From positions 806,001 to 870,000 of the forward strand of contig NZ_JBBLYU010000001.1 in assembly GCF_037911135.1 (NCBI RefSeq): 64,000 bases of DNA. Reading direction: 5' to 3'. Made by a program: the position numbers and the translations under genes. Shown here in pieces: positions 29,309 to 38,980 of the stretch. Each line of letters opens with the position of its first letter. Within the stretch, counting starts at the first letter, position 1. The DNA comes from Phaeobacter sp. A36a-5a (GTDB lineage Bacteria; Pseudomonadota; Alphaproteobacteria; Rhodobacterales; Rhodobacteraceae). The notes under the pieces are model-generated. The model had not been told where the DNA came from. It searched no databases and worked only from the letters and a program-made list of their open reading frames with translations.

Positions 29309-29890
29309 ATGGACATGCAGCAGATCGACCCCAAACAGCGCAACATTCTGGAATCCGCCTGGGAAGCCTTTGCGACCTATGGGTTTCGCAAGACTTCAAT
29401 GGATGACATTGCCAAGCGGGCGGGGATGTCTCGCCCTGCGGTCTATCTGCATTTCAAGAACAAGGAAGCCATCCTGAAGGCGTTGATTGATGCCTATTAC
29501 GCCGAGACAGCGCGAGCGGTCCACGCAGCGCTGACCGCAGACGGGGATCTTCAGTCGAAGGTTCTGAACGCATTCGACGCGCAGGGCGGCCCGGCTATAG
29601 AGGCTATGCTGAGCACGCCCCACGGGATGGAAACGCTGGAAGCCAGCATGAACGCCGCCGGCGATCACATTGAGGCCGGCGAATGCCTGATGCGCGGGGT
29701 TTATGCGGATTGGCTAAAGGATATGGCGGCTGCGGGACTGGTGCGGTTGGCCGGCACGCCGCAGGATGTGGCGCGCAGCTTTTGCAGTGCCATGAAGGGC
29801 GTCAAACATACCTCGGCAGATTATGCCGCCTACCGCTCGGGCGTTCGCCAACTGGCGCTGTTGTTCGCGGCTGCGCTGTCGCCGCGCTGA
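29309..29890 (+). CDS. TetR/AcrR-family transcriptional regulator
   Basis: About 193 residues. The N-terminal helix-turn-helix is clear (ILESAWEAFATYGFRKTSMD, then IAKRAGMSRPAVYLHFKNKE), and the rest is a variable ligand-binding helical domain. The gene is divergent from iorAB and most likely senses its substrate or product; that is inferred from position. The ATG at 29309 gives a typical N-terminus. A GTG at 29267 would start inside the palindrome and is less likely. No strong ribosome site is visible. Confidence 0.9.
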   Translation: MDMQQIDPKQRNILESAWEAFATYGFRKTSMDDIAKRAGMSRPAVYLHFKNKEAILKALIDAYYAETARAVHAALTADGDLQSKVLNAFDAQGGPAIEAMLSTPHGMETLEASMNAAGDHIEAGECLMRGVYADWLKDMAAAGLVRLAGTPQDVARSFCSAMKGVKHTSADYAAYRSGVRQLALLFAAALSPR

Positions 29891-29974
29891 CTGGAGCAGG
29901 TTGACTGAGGGCAGGTCCAAATGGGGCAGCCTTGGGGGCGGGCAGGGCTGGCCTGCCGCCGATCCCATCTGGCG

Positions 29975-30808
29975 TCAGAGCGTGGTGCGCAGGTGCCAGA
30001 GCTCGGGGAACAGCTCCACCTCCAGCATCCGTTTCAGATAGCTGACGCCACCGGTGCCGCCGGTGCCGCGTTTGAAGCCGATGACCCGTTCCACCGTGGT
30101 GACATGGTTGAAACGCCAGCGGCGGAAATAATCCTCAAAATCCACCAGTTTCTCGGCCAGCTCGTAGAGATCCCAATGCGCTTCGGTATTGCGGTAGACC
30201 TCGGTCCAGGCCGCCTCAACCGCCGGATTGGGGCTATAGGTTTCGGAGAGGTCACGGTTCAGCACCTCTTCGGGCAGCTCAAACCGCTTGGACAGGGCGC
30301 GCAGGGCAACATCATAGAGCGAGGGCTGGCGCAGTTCTTCTTCCAGTAGCGCCAGAATGTCGGGGCGGTGGGCGTGCGGGCGCAGCATCGCCTTGTTGCG
30401 GTTGCCGAGCATGAATTCGATCTGGCGATACTGATGCGACTGAAAGCCGGAACTCTGCCCCAGTTCATTGCGAAAGGCAGAATAATCCGAGGGTGTCATG
30501 GTGCGCAGCACATCCCAGGCAGAGTTCAGCTGTTCGAAGATCCGCGCCACGCGGGCCAGCATCTTGAACGCCTCATGCGGTTTCTCCGCCAGCAGGCGCG
30601 CGCGCGCGGCGGTCAGCTCGTGAATGGCGAGGCGCATCCAAAGCTCTGAGGTCTGATGCTGGATGATGAACAGCATCTCGTCATGGGTGTTGGTCCAGGT
30701 CTTCTGCGCGGTCAGCAGCGTGTCGAGCGACAGGTAGTCGCCATAGGACATGCGCCCGTCAAACGACATCTGCGCGCCTTCCTTGGCGGGATCATAGGGG
30801 GTGGACAT
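29975..30808 (-). CDS. kynA: Tryptophan 2,3-dioxygenase
   Basis: A 277-residue heme enzyme opening the indole ring of tryptophan to N-formylkynurenine. Family motifs: [32 protein letters not shown] with the heme-distal histidine, [17 protein letters not shown] and the [20 protein letters not shown]-type C-terminal glycine-rich loop, which is complete. AAGGAG precedes the ATG. kynU is upstream in the same direction with a 152-base gap. The formamidase kynB is not in the window. Confidence 0.96.
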   Translation of the reverse strand: MSTPYDPAKEGAQMSFDGRMSYGDYLSLDTLLTAQKTWTNTHDEMLFIIQHQTSELWMRLAIHELTAARARLLAEKPHEAFKMLARVARIFEQLNSAWDVLRTMTPSDYSAFRNELGQSSGFQSHQYRQIEFMLGNRNKAMLRPHAHRPDILALLEEELRQPSLYDVALRALSKRFELPEEVLNRDLSETYSPNPAVEAAWTEVYRNTEAHWDLYELAEKLVDFEDYFRRWRFNHVTTVERVIGFKRGTGGTGGVSYLKRMLEVELFPELWHLRTTL

Positions 30809-30960
30809 GGAAAGGCTCCTTGGTGTTCCGGTAGTGTATCAGATTGCGGGAACGGGGGCCTTTCTTGCGTTGAGCGTACCGCATTGGGCCAGTCGTCGCC
30901 ACAGGGCGATCCAGCCTGCTGGCCGGCACAGTGGCAGGCGATATGCGGGCAGGCTCGCCA

Positions 30961-32154
30961 TCAGGTGACTGCGTTGCGGGTTTTGTATTCCGGGCGATCC
31001 CAGAGCGCGTTGGTCATCACGTCCTCGATGATATCAACAGCGGCCCTGACGTCACCTTCGTCAATGTAGAGCGGGGTGAAGCCGAAGCGCATTATATCCG
31101 GCGCGCGGAAGTCTCCCACCACCCCACGGGCGATGAGCGCCTGCATGGCGGCATAACCTTCATGGAAGCGGAAGGACACCTGGCTGCCACGGGCGTTGCC
31201 GTCGCGCGGCGAGGCAAGAGTGAGATCGGGGCAGCGGGATTCCACCTCGGCAATGAACAGATCGCAAAGTTCGATGGATCTGGCGCGCACATCGGCCATA
31301 TCGGCCATGTCCCAGATATCCATCGAGGCCTCGAGTGCGGCCAGCTGTAACACCGGCGGCGTGCCGACGCGCATCCGTTCGATCCCGCTGCCGGGTTTGT
31401 AATTCAGGTCGAATTCAAACGGCGCGGCGTGACCCAGCCAGCCGGAGAGCGCCGGGCGGACCGTGTCGGCATGGCGCGGCGCCACATAGATGAACGCTGG
31501 ACCACCGGGGCCGCTGTTGAGGTATTTATAGGTACATCCTACGGCGAAATCGGCCTTGCAGCCTGCCAGATCGACCGGCAGCGCACCTGCGGAATGGGCC
31601 AGATCCCAGACCGTCACGACACCGGCAGCATGGGCCTGTTCGGTCAGCGCCTTCATATCGTGCTTGCGACCGCTGCGGTAATCGACTTCGGTCAGCATCA
31701 GCACGGCAATGTCGTCGGTGATATGGGCGCTGACCTCCTCCGGTGCGACCACGCGAAGCGAATAGTCCGGGCCAAGCGATTTCACCAGACCTTCGACCAT
31801 ATAGAGATCGGAAGGGAAGTTGCCGCTGTCAGACAGGACCACCTTGCGCGATGGGTTCAGCTCCAGTGCCGAGGCGACGGCCTGATAGACCTTGATCGAC
31901 AGGGTGTCACCCATCACCACATGGCCGGGTTCTGCGCCGATCAGCCGGGCAATCCGGTCGCCGATGGCGGTTGGTTTCTGCATCCACCCGGCCCTGTTCC
32001 AGCCGGTGATCAGCATCTCGCCCCATTCGTCCTCGATCGTGCTGCGCACCCGTTCGGCGGTTGCACGCGGCATCGGACCCAGAGAATTGCCATCGAGGTA
32101 GATCATCCCTTCGGGCAGGGAAAACATAGCCTTGGTTGCGGCGAAATCGGTCAT
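30961..32154 (-). CDS. kynU: Kynureninase
   Basis: A 397-residue PLP enzyme cleaving kynurenine to anthranilate and alanine. Seen are MIYLDGNSLGPMPRAT near the N-terminus, the PLP lysine in CTYKYLNSGPGGPAF, and the conserved WLGHAAPFEFDLNYKPG. GAGGTT precedes the ATG. Together with kynA this gives the tryptophan-to-anthranilate route. The gene follows the YjbR-type gene by 99 bases. Confidence 0.96.
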   Translation of the reverse strand: MTDFAATKAMFSLPEGMIYLDGNSLGPMPRATAERVRSTIEDEWGEMLITGWNRAGWMQKPTAIGDRIARLIGAEPGHVVMGDTLSIKVYQAVASALELNPSRKVVLSDSGNFPSDLYMVEGLVKSLGPDYSLRVVAPEEVSAHITDDIAVLMLTEVDYRSGRKHDMKALTEQAHAAGVVTVWDLAHSAGALPVDLAGCKADFAVGCTYKYLNSGPGGPAFIYVAPRHADTVRPALSGWLGHAAPFEFDLNYKPGSGIERMRVGTPPVLQLAALEASMDIWDMADMADVRARSIELCDLFIAEVESRCPDLTLASPRDGNARGSQVSFRFHEGYAAMQALIARGVVGDFRAPDIMRFGFTPLYIDEGDVRAAVDIIEDVMTNALWDRPEYKTRNAVT

Positions 32155-32253
32155 CTGAACCTCGTGATCATGGGCGGCCTGACGGACGGAGTGGTTTGTT
32201 TTAGGCTTAAAGCTTCTCGAGTGCTACCGCATCGGATCTGTCCTGTCCAGAGA

Positions 32254-32637
32254 TTAGCGGCTGGTGGGATCCAGCTGCGGTTCCGGAATGCCCAGTTCAG
32301 TTCGTTTTCGTTTCGACAGACCGGCGGTCACCAGACTGTACGACAGGCTGATCTGCTCTTTCAGCTCGGCATCGGTCAGGCCGGGATCTTTGAAATGTTG
32401 CAGCCACTTCATCCCGCGCGAGGCCAGATAGGGCGCCGGGCGGACGCCCGGTCGCTCCTGCAAAACCTCAAAGGCGATCTCGCCCGTCTTGAAGGTAAAG
32501 GCGTCCTTGCCCTCGGCCCAGCCGCAGATGGCAAAGACCTTGCCTCCTGCCTTCCACACATCGGCATCACCCCATTGGATGACATGCGATGTAGCGGGGA
32601 AGCTGGCGCAGAAGGCGTTGAACTCGTCGCGGGTCAT
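32254..32637 (-). CDS. MmcQ/YjbR family protein
   Basis: A 127-residue protein of the MmcQ/YjbR family (cysteine-free, CyaY-like fold, sometimes annotated as DNA-binding). Motifs include MTRDEFNAFCASFPATSHVI, WGDADVWKAGGKVFAICGW and LKEQISLSYSLVTAGLSKRKR. The ATG at 32637 shares a base with the stop of the SDR gene (TGATG), indicating coupled translation. AGGTGGG lies upstream within the SDR gene. Confidence 0.9.
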   Translation of the reverse strand: MTRDEFNAFCASFPATSHVIQWGDADVWKAGGKVFAICGWAEGKDAFTFKTGEIAFEVLQERPGVRPAPYLASRGMKWLQHFKDPGLTDAELKEQISLSYSLVTAGLSKRKRTELGIPEPQLDPTSR

Positions 32638-33389
32638 CAGGTCTGCCCACCTGCGATTTCGATGGTTTGCCCGTTGATAGACTGAGAGCCTGGACCACAG
32701 AGCCACAGCAGCGCGGCGGCAACCTCATCCGGTTGGATCAGCCGCTTGTGCCGGTTCGCAGAGACCATGATCTTCAGCGCCTGTTCTTCGCTCACTCCGG
32801 CGCGCTGAGAGATCGAGGTGACGTTGCGGTCGATGATCGGCGTATCGACATAGCCGGGGCAGAGCGCGTTGAAGGTATAGGGCGTGCCCAGATAATCCTC
32901 GCTCAGCGATCGGGTCAGGCCGATCAGCCCGTGTTTGCTGGCCGAATAGCAGGGCGCGCCTTGCAGCCCGCGCAGGCCTGCGATGGAGGATACGGTGACG
33001 ACACGGCCCCAGTCGGTCTGGCGCATGGATTTCATACATTCGCGGATCGTCAGAAAAGCGCCGTCGAGGTTGGTTGCCATCATGTTGCGCCAGAAGTCCA
33101 TCGACATCTTGTGCAGGGCCTTGCCCTCGGCGATGCCTGCATTGGGGACGCAGATCTGCACCGGACCGCGAGCTGCGGTGGCGGCGTCAATTTTTGCGAT
33201 CACGTCCTGTTCGTCGCGCACATCCATGGCGAGCGGATGCAGCCCATCGGTTGCGACCTCCTCCAGCACCTCCTGCCGACGGCCGGTGATCGTCACCGCA
33301 GCCCCCTCGGCGGCCAGCGCCTTGGCCATCGCCAGACCAATGCCGGTGCCTCCGCCGGTGATCAATGCGTGTTTTCCCTTGAGTGTCAT
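32637..33389 (-). CDS. SDR-family oxidoreductase (3-hydroxybutyrate dehydrogenase-like)
   Basis: A 250-residue short-chain dehydrogenase with TGGGTGIGLAMAKAL (cofactor), a NAG motif (PNAGIAEG), the catalytic Ser in VVTVSSIAGL and YxxxK in CYSASKHGLIGL. Overall similarity is to bacterial 3-hydroxybutyrate dehydrogenases, but substrate cannot be fixed from these motifs. It heads the run SDR - yjbR-like - kynU - kynA on this strand. A hydroxykynurenine- or other aromatic-related step is possible from context but unproven. Confidence 0.88.
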   Translation of the reverse strand: MTLKGKHALITGGGTGIGLAMAKALAAEGAAVTITGRRQEVLEEVATDGLHPLAMDVRDEQDVIAKIDAATAARGPVQICVPNAGIAEGKALHKMSMDFWRNMMATNLDGAFLTIRECMKSMRQTDWGRVVTVSSIAGLRGLQGAPCYSASKHGLIGLTRSLSEDYLGTPYTFNALCPGYVDTPIIDRNVTSISQRAGVSEEQALKIMVSANRHKRLIQPDEVAAALLWLCGPGSQSINGQTIEIAGGQT

Positions 33390-33636
33390 GGTGTTGCTCC
33401 GCTGTTGTTCGTAACTGTTGGGGCCATGCGGGTGATCCCCACATGCAACCCGGATCTTGATATGAGCCTAACCGCCGCAGGGAGGCTGGCAAGATCTCCG
33501 TTCCGTCACTTATCAACCGGCACGGGCACAACGCTTGCGGCGACGGGTTTTGGAGAAATGGTTTACAGAAATATTCCTATGTGTGAATGTCACGACATGT
33601 GGCGACGAACCGCCACCAAGGCTGACGGAGGATCCC

Positions 33637-34590
33637 ATGAAAGCTCTTGTCTGTGGCGTGGCAACCGCGCTGATGTTGCCTCTATGCGGGCTGGCCAGCG
33701 AAGATATCGCGGATCAATACCCGCAGTCCGAGCTTTACTCAAAGCCGGTGGAGGTGATCCCGCATGTGTTTTCGGCCATTGGAGCCACCGCGCCGCCAAC
33801 CTATGAAAATGCCGGCCATAACAATAACCTGAGCTTCGTTGTGACCGAGGCGGGTGTTGTGGTGATCAATGCGGGGGCGTCTGATGCGCTGGCTGCCGCG
33901 CTCCATGCCGAGATCAAGGCGGTGACCGATCAGCCGGTGGTTCTGGTGATCAATGAAAACGGGCAGGGCCATGCGATGTTGGGCAACGGCTATTGGCGCG
34001 ATCGGGGCGTTGACGTTCTGGCGCATGTAGATGCCACGGCCGAGGTGACGCAGAACGGTCATTTTATCCTTCAGGGGATGCAAGGCTACAATAAGGACAG
34101 GGCCGGGGACACGCGGGTGGAGCCTGCGAACCTGAGTTTTGAAGATCGCTACGATCTGTCACTTGGCGGGGTCGACTTTCAGGTCCTGCATCTTGGTCCG
34201 GCCCACGATCCGGGTGACACGCAGGTCTGGATTCCGCAGTGGGGGATGCTGATCGCAGGCGATATTGCCTTTCACGAGCGGATGTTGCCGATTTTTGAAC
34301 ATACCTGCACCAGCTGCTGGATCGAGACCTGGCAGGACAAGCTGGAACCGCTGGCGCCGACCTATGTGATCCCCGGCCATGGTCATCCGACCAACCTGGA
34401 TCAGGTCCGGCACTACACGCTGGAGTATCTGCTCGATCTGCGCAGCAAGATTGGCGCCCATATCGAGGAGGGCGGCGATCTGGCCTCGGCCTATTACGTG
34501 GATCAGGCCCGCTGGCAGCAGCTCGATACTTTTGAGGAACTGGCGACCAAGAATGCCGGGCGTGTCTATGAGGAGATGGAGTGGGAATAG
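33637..34590 (+). CDS. Exported metallo-beta-lactamase-fold protein with degenerate metal motif
   Basis: A 317-residue protein with an N-terminal signal peptide (MKALVCGVATALMLPLCGLA). The MBL fold is recognisable by strand pattern FVVTEAGVVVINAG, the third His region LGPAHDPGDTQVW, LIAGDIAFHERM and the late PGHGHPT. At the place of HxHxDH the sequence is ENGQGH (about residues 107-112), so only the last His is kept. The enzyme may bind a single metal, or act without one. GGAGGA precedes the ATG at 33637. Family resemblance is to SoxH/quinoprotein-relay MBL proteins; this is uncertain. Confidence 0.85.
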   Translation: MKALVCGVATALMLPLCGLASEDIADQYPQSELYSKPVEVIPHVFSAIGATAPPTYENAGHNNNLSFVVTEAGVVVINAGASDALAAALHAEIKAVTDQPVVLVINENGQGHAMLGNGYWRDRGVDVLAHVDATAEVTQNGHFILQGMQGYNKDRAGDTRVEPANLSFEDRYDLSLGGVDFQVLHLGPAHDPGDTQVWIPQWGMLIAGDIAFHERMLPIFEHTCTSCWIETWQDKLEPLAPTYVIPGHGHPTNLDQVRHYTLEYLLDLRSKIGAHIEEGGDLASAYYVDQARWQQLDTFEELATKNAGRVYEEMEWE

Positions 34591-34683
34591 CGCGCCCGCC
34601 CGGTGATCTGTGCCCATCGTCATCCTTGCGACAAGAACTGTGAGCGGTAGCTGAACTCAGCATGCCGATCAGTTGCGGCAGGC

Positions 34684-34893
34684 ATGCAAAAGTATACGTG
34701 GTCATTCGCAACAATATATGCAGGATCATGCCGCAAACGGAACGGATTCGCCGTTTCACGACCATTTTGGGCAATCTGTCCTTATCCTTCGGAAGTCATC
34801 TCCGAAGGCTGGACGTTCTGGCCACATGAGGGAAAACTGCCGCTGATGCGCATCAAGACCGACAAGGATCACCCGGAGTGCCGTCTGCAATGA
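34684..34893 (+). CDS. Possible small ORF or gene remnant before the methyltransferase
   Basis: A 69-codon frame whose TGA overlaps the ATG of the next gene in an ATGA arrangement, a common sign of coupled genes. The last 35 residues (EGWTFWPHEGKLPLMRIK ...) look protein-like, while the first 30 are rich in Arg, Cys and Ser and look random. This suggests either a short gene starting inside or a remnant of a longer one. A stem with arms CCTTCGGA and TCCGAAGG (34786-34808) lies inside. I do not recognise it. Confidence 0.25.
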   Translation: MQKYTWSFATIYAGSCRKRNGFAVSRPFWAICPYPSEVISEGWTFWPHEGKLPLMRIKTDKDHPECRLQ

Positions 34894-35351
34894 AATGGAT
34901 TGACGTGCCTCCTGTGTGGTTGCTGGGGTTTGCAGTGCTGGCCTGGTGTCAGGCACGTTTCCTGCCTATGGGGCTCGAATTGTCGCATGGCGTGATCGGC
35001 GCCGTCGTCGGGCTGGTCAGCGGCCTCTTGATCGGAGCGGGAGTCATTCTGATGCTGCTCGCGGTGATGGAAATGCGGCGTCATAGGACGACGCTGCATC
35101 CACACGGGCAGCCAAGCCAGCTGGTTCAATCGGGTATTTTCAAACGCAGCCGCAATCCGATCTACCTAGGTGATTGCCTGCTGCTGCTCGGACTGATCCT
35201 GCGGTTTGACGCGGTGCTGTCGCTGATACTGCTGCCGGTCTTTGTCTGGGTGTTGGAACGCCGTTTCATCCTGCCCGAGGAAAACCGGTTGCGGCGGCAG
35301 TTCAGGGCGCAGTGGGGGCGCTACGAAAAAGACACAGGACGATGGCTGTGA
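34890..35351 (+). CDS. Isoprenylcysteine carboxyl-methyltransferase-like membrane protein
   Basis: A 153-residue protein with four membrane spans (about 12-30, 33-60, 95-112 and 115-130). It ends with the ICMT/PEMT-type signature: SRNPIYLGDCLLLLG, then the ERRFILPEENRLRRQF segment and YxxxTGRWL. Such bacterial proteins are SAM-dependent methyltransferases of unknown substrate. The start is ATG 34890 or GTG 34878; GGAG and AAGGA sites fit the two about equally. pntA follows after the phased TTGC repeats. Confidence 0.87.
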   Translation: MKWIDVPPVWLLGFAVLAWCQARFLPMGLELSHGVIGAVVGLVSGLLIGAGVILMLLAVMEMRRHRTTLHPHGQPSQLVQSGIFKRSRNPIYLGDCLLLLGLILRFDAVLSLILLPVFVWVLERRFILPEENRLRRQFRAQWGRYEKDTGRWL

Positions 35352-35356
35352 CGGAT

Positions 35357-35420
35357 TTGCGGCACCGCAGCAAAGTGTTGCGGCGACGCAGCGAAACTGT
35401 TGCGCAAAAATATTGCGCAA
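35357..35420. promoter_or_regulatory. Phased TTGC repeats upstream of pntA
   Basis: Three TTGC-initiated units begin at 35357, 35378 and 35400, so they are spaced 21-22 bases, about two helical turns. The first two are TTGCGGC-N2-CGCAGC. The third is a pair of TTGCGCAA octamers (35400-35407 and 35413-35420) separated by AAATA. The array fills the gap between the upstream stop and pntA and is a candidate multi-site operator. Confidence 0.5.
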
Positions 35421-35488
35421 TGTAGTCAAAATATTTGCGATCCGTGCTCAGTCAGTCTGATGCGGACACAAAGAGGGGGACCGACAAG

Positions 35489-37060
35489 GTGAAAATAGGC
35501 ACACCAAAAGAAGTGTTTGACGGCGAGGCGCGGGTTGCGATGACCCCGGACTCCGCGGTTCAACTGCAAAAGCTGGGGTACGACTGCGCGATTGAAAGCG
35601 GTGCCGGGGCAGCGGCAGGTTTTTCTGACGCCACCTACGAGGCTGTCGGCGTCGAGATCATCAAGACACCGGCCGCATTGTGGAAAGCCTGCGATATCGT
35701 TGCCAAGGTGCGTCAGCCCACCGAAGCGGAGCTGAAGCGGATGACAGCGGGCAAGACGCTGATCTCCTTCTTCAATCCCGGCGGCAATAGCGAAGGTCTG
35801 GAACTCGCCAAATCCAAGGGCGCCAATGTGATCGCCATGGAAATGGTGCCACGTATCAGCCGTGCCCAGAAAATGGACGCGCTGTCGTCGATGGCCAATA
35901 TCGCAGGTTACCGCGCCGTCATTGAGGCCGGGAATAACTTTGGCCGGTTCTTCACCGGTCAGATCACAGCTGCGGGCAAGGTTCCTCCGGCCAAGGTTCT
36001 GGTGGTTGGTGCAGGGGTTGCAGGCCTTGCGGCGATTGGCGCCTCTACCAGCCTGGGTGCGGTGACCTACGCCTTTGACGTGCGCCCCGAAGTGGCGGAG
36101 CAGGTCGAAAGCATGGGGGCCGAATTCGTCTATCTGGATTTCGAGGAAGACCAGCAGGATGGCGCGGCAACCGGCGGCTATGCTGCGGTCTCCAGCCCGG
36201 AGTTCCGTGAAGCGCAGCTCGCGAAGTTCCGCGAACTGGCTCCCGATGTCGATATCGTCATCACCACCGCGCTGATCCCCAACCGCGAGGCTCCCAAGCT
36301 GTGGCTTGAGGATATGGTCGCCGCGATGAAGCCGGGTTCGGTGATCGTTGACCTTGCAGCCGAAAAGGGCGGCAACGTCGAAGGCACGGTGATGGACGAA
36401 AAAGTGGTAACCGAGAATGGCGTGACCATCATCGGCTATACCGATTTCCCGAGCCGGATGGCCGCGCAGGCCTCGACGCTTTATGCCACCAACATCCGCC
36501 ATATGATGACTGACCTGACGCCCGAGAAGGACGGTCAGATCAATCACAACATGGAAGACGACGTAATCCGCGGCGCCACGGTGACCTTCGAGAAGGAAAT
36601 CACCTTCCCGCCGCCACCGCCCAAGGTGCAGGCCATCGCGGCCCAGCCGAAGAAAGAGGTGAAGGAACTGACGCCCGAAGAGAAGCGGGCGCAGGAGGTC
36701 GAAGCCTTCAAGCAGCAGACCAAGAACCAGGTCACCCTGCTGGCTGTGGGCGGTGCCTTGGTGCTGTTTGTGGGGCTGTTTGCCCCCGCGAGCTTCATGC
36801 AGCATTTCATCGTGTTTGCACTGGCCTGTTTCGTGGGCTTCCAGGTGATCTGGGGCGTTGCCCATTCGCTGCATACGCCGCTGATGGCTGTCACCAATGC
36901 GATTTCCTCGATCATCATCCTCGGCGCGTTGATGCAGATCGGATCCGGGTCGTTCCTGGTGATTTTCCTTGCGGCGCTGTCGGTGTTCATGGCCGGGATC
37001 AATATCTTCGGCGGGTTCCTCGTCACGCGGCGCATGCTTGCCATGTTCCAGAAATCTTAA
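35489..37060 (+). CDS. pntA: NAD(P) transhydrogenase subunit alpha
   Basis: A 523-residue alpha subunit of the proton-pumping transhydrogenase that makes NADPH from NADH. Residues 1-380 form the NAD-binding domain I ([53 protein letters not shown]), and the last 110 residues carry four membrane spans ([35 protein letters not shown] and others). The start is GTG 35489 (VKIGTPKEV) with GAGGGGG upstream, giving the length known for Rhodobacter PntA. The frame to 35435 is not used. pntB follows after 13 bases. Confidence 0.96.
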   Translation: MKIGTPKEVFDGEARVAMTPDSAVQLQKLGYDCAIESGAGAAAGFSDATYEAVGVEIIKTPAALWKACDIVAKVRQPTEAELKRMTAGKTLISFFNPGGNSEGLELAKSKGANVIAMEMVPRISRAQKMDALSSMANIAGYRAVIEAGNNFGRFFTGQITAAGKVPPAKVLVVGAGVAGLAAIGASTSLGAVTYAFDVRPEVAEQVESMGAEFVYLDFEEDQQDGAATGGYAAVSSPEFREAQLAKFRELAPDVDIVITTALIPNREAPKLWLEDMVAAMKPGSVIVDLAAEKGGNVEGTVMDEKVVTENGVTIIGYTDFPSRMAAQASTLYATNIRHMMTDLTPEKDGQINHNMEDDVIRGATVTFEKEITFPPPPPKVQAIAAQPKKEVKELTPEEKRAQEVEAFKQQTKNQVTLLAVGGALVLFVGLFAPASFMQHFIVFALACFVGFQVIWGVAHSLHTPLMAVTNAISSIIILGALMQIGSGSFLVIFLAALSVFMAGINIFGGFLVTRRMLAMFQKS

Positions 37061-37073
37061 GGAGGCCGGGAGT

Positions 37074-38507
37074 ATGGACTTTGGCTTTACAACTGCCGCC
37101 TATGTGGTTGCGGCTGTTCTCTTCATCTTGTCGCTGGGCGGCCTGAGCGGTCAGGAAAGTGCGAAACGCGCGGTCTGGTACGGCATTGCGGGTATGGCGC
37201 TGGCGGTTCTGGCAACCCTGATTGGTCCCGGTGCCGGTCTTTGGCTGTTGTCGATCGTCCTGATCGCCGCAGGCGGTATCATCGGCTACTACGTCGCCAA
37301 ACGCGTGCAGATGACCGAAATGCCGCAGCTGGTGGCGGCGATGCACTCGCTGGTGGGTCTGGCTGCGGTGTTCGTGGGCTTTATCGCCCATATCGAGCTG
37401 GGCCGCGTTCTGGCGATGGATGACACTGCGAAAAAGGCGCTCGAAGGCTTTGGTGCGCTTCTGGCCAAGAAAGACGGTGTCGAGATCGCGATCCTGCGGG
37501 TGGAACTCTTCCTCGGTGTCTTCATCGGTGCCGTGACCTTCACCGGGTCGGTGATTGCCTATGGCAAGCTGGCAGGCAAAGTGTCCTCGGCGGCGACCAA
37601 GCTGCCCGGCGGCCATATGCTGAACGCCGGTGCTGCGGGTCTCTCGCTGATCTGTCTGATCTGGTATTTTAACACTGGCGGTTTCTTCCCGCTGTTCCTG
37701 ATGACCCTGGCAGCGCTGTTTATCGGCTACCACCTGATCATGGGTATTGGCGGCGCGGATATGCCCGTGGTTGTCTCCATGCTGAACAGCTACTCCGGCT
37801 GGGCCGCGGCGGCGATTGGCTTTTCGCTCGGCAACGATCTGTTGATCGTGGTTGGCGCGCTTGTGGGCTCCTCTGGTGCGATCCTCAGCTACATCATGTG
37901 TAAGGCGATGAACCGGTCCTTCATCTCGGTGATCCTGGGCGGCTTTGGCGGCACGGCTGGTCCGGCGATGGAAATCGACGGCGAGCAGATCGCGATTGAT
38001 GCCGATGGTGTGGCCGCTGCCCTGGATGAGGCCGACAGTGTCGTCATCATCCCCGGCTACGGTATGGCAGTGGCGCAGGCCCAGCAGAATGTGGCTGAGC
38101 TGACCCGCCGTCTGCGTGCCAAGGGCAAGAACGTCCGCTTTGCGATCCATCCGGTTGCAGGTCGTTTGCCGGGCCATATGAACGTGCTCCTCGCCGAGGC
38201 GAAAGTGCCCTACGATATCGTGCTGGAAATGGACGAGATCAACGAGGACTTCCCGGAAACGGATGTGGCCATCGTCATCGGCTCCAACGACATCGTGAAC
38301 CCGGCGGCTCAGGAAGACCCGAACTCGCCCATCGCCGGTATGCCGGTGCTGGAATGCTGGAAGGCGAAACAGGTGTTCGTCTCCAAGCGCGGGCAGGGTA
38401 CGGGCTACTCGGGCATCGAGAACCCGCTGTTCTTCAAGGAGAATACCCGCATGTTCTATGGCGATGCCAAGGCCAGCCTGGATAAACTGCTGACCATGAT
38501 CAGCTGA
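37074..38507 (+). CDS. pntB: NAD(P) transhydrogenase subunit beta
   Basis: A 477-residue beta subunit. The first 270 residues contain about eight membrane helices of domain II ([34 protein letters not shown]). The NADP-binding domain III follows with [40 protein letters not shown], and [23 protein letters not shown] is placed well before the ATG at 37074, so the longer frame to 36969, which overlaps pntA, is rejected. Operon with pntA, ended by a terminator at 38535. Confidence 0.97.
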   Translation: MDFGFTTAAYVVAAVLFILSLGGLSGQESAKRAVWYGIAGMALAVLATLIGPGAGLWLLSIVLIAAGGIIGYYVAKRVQMTEMPQLVAAMHSLVGLAAVFVGFIAHIELGRVLAMDDTAKKALEGFGALLAKKDGVEIAILRVELFLGVFIGAVTFTGSVIAYGKLAGKVSSAATKLPGGHMLNAGAAGLSLICLIWYFNTGGFFPLFLMTLAALFIGYHLIMGIGGADMPVVVSMLNSYSGWAAAAIGFSLGNDLLIVVGALVGSSGAILSYIMCKAMNRSFISVILGGFGGTAGPAMEIDGEQIAIDADGVAAALDEADSVVIIPGYGMAVAQAQQNVAELTRRLRAKGKNVRFAIHPVAGRLPGHMNVLLAEAKVPYDIVLEMDEINEDFPETDVAIVIGSNDIVNPAAQEDPNSPIAGMPVLECWKAKQVFVSKRGQGTGYSGIENPLFFKENTRMFYGDAKASLDKLLTMIS

Positions 38508-38534
38508 TTGTTCGGCGTATCGCTGCACATACCG

Positions 38535-38565
38535 AAAGAGCGCTCCTGCCGGGGCGCTCTTTTTT
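38535..38565 (+). terminator. Terminator of pntAB
   Basis: AAAGAGCGC and GCGCTCTTT pair around a ten-base loop, and the T run continues (six to eight T). Confidence 0.88.
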
Positions 38566-38605
38566 CGTGATCCTGTGGTATCATTCGCCAGCCGAGGAGG
38601 ATGAT

Positions 38606-38980
38606 ATGGAAAAGGCCCAAGGCATAGGTGGCGTGTTTTTCCGCGCCAAAGACCCCGAAGCGCTGAGCCGGTGGTACAATGACCATCTGGGGATTGACCC
38701 CGTCGGCGGAACCCCCTGGATGCAGGGCGGCGGCTACACCGTCTTTGCTCCATTTGCCGAGGATACCGATTATTTCGGAGATACCAGCAAACAGTGGATG
38801 ATCAATTTCCGGGTGACGGATCTGGCCGCGATGATCGCCCAGCTGACCGCCGCCGGTATCGCTGTTGAGACCCGGCTGGAGTGGGACGGCGAGATTGGCT
38901 ATTTCGCGCGGTTGCATGACCCGGAGGGCAATCCGATAGAACTCTGGCAGCCGATCGGACGCGCCGCAGATACCGCTTGA
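38606..38980 (+). CDS. VOC/glyoxalase-family protein
   Basis: A 124-residue vicinal-oxygen-chelate protein. Visible are GIGGVFFRAKDPEALSRWYN, HLGIDPVGG and the C-terminal FARLHDPEGNPIELWQP with the metal-type Glu in IELW. These proteins use two beta-alpha-beta-beta-beta units; the reaction cannot be inferred. GAGGAGG lies just before the ATG at 38606, so the GTG-like frame to 38567 is discarded. The MerR promoter starts right after its stop. Confidence 0.9.
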   Translation: MEKAQGIGGVFFRAKDPEALSRWYNDHLGIDPVGGTPWMQGGGYTVFAPFAEDTDYFGDTSKQWMINFRVTDLAAMIAQLTAAGIAVETRLEWDGEIGYFARLHDPEGNPIELWQPIGRAADTA

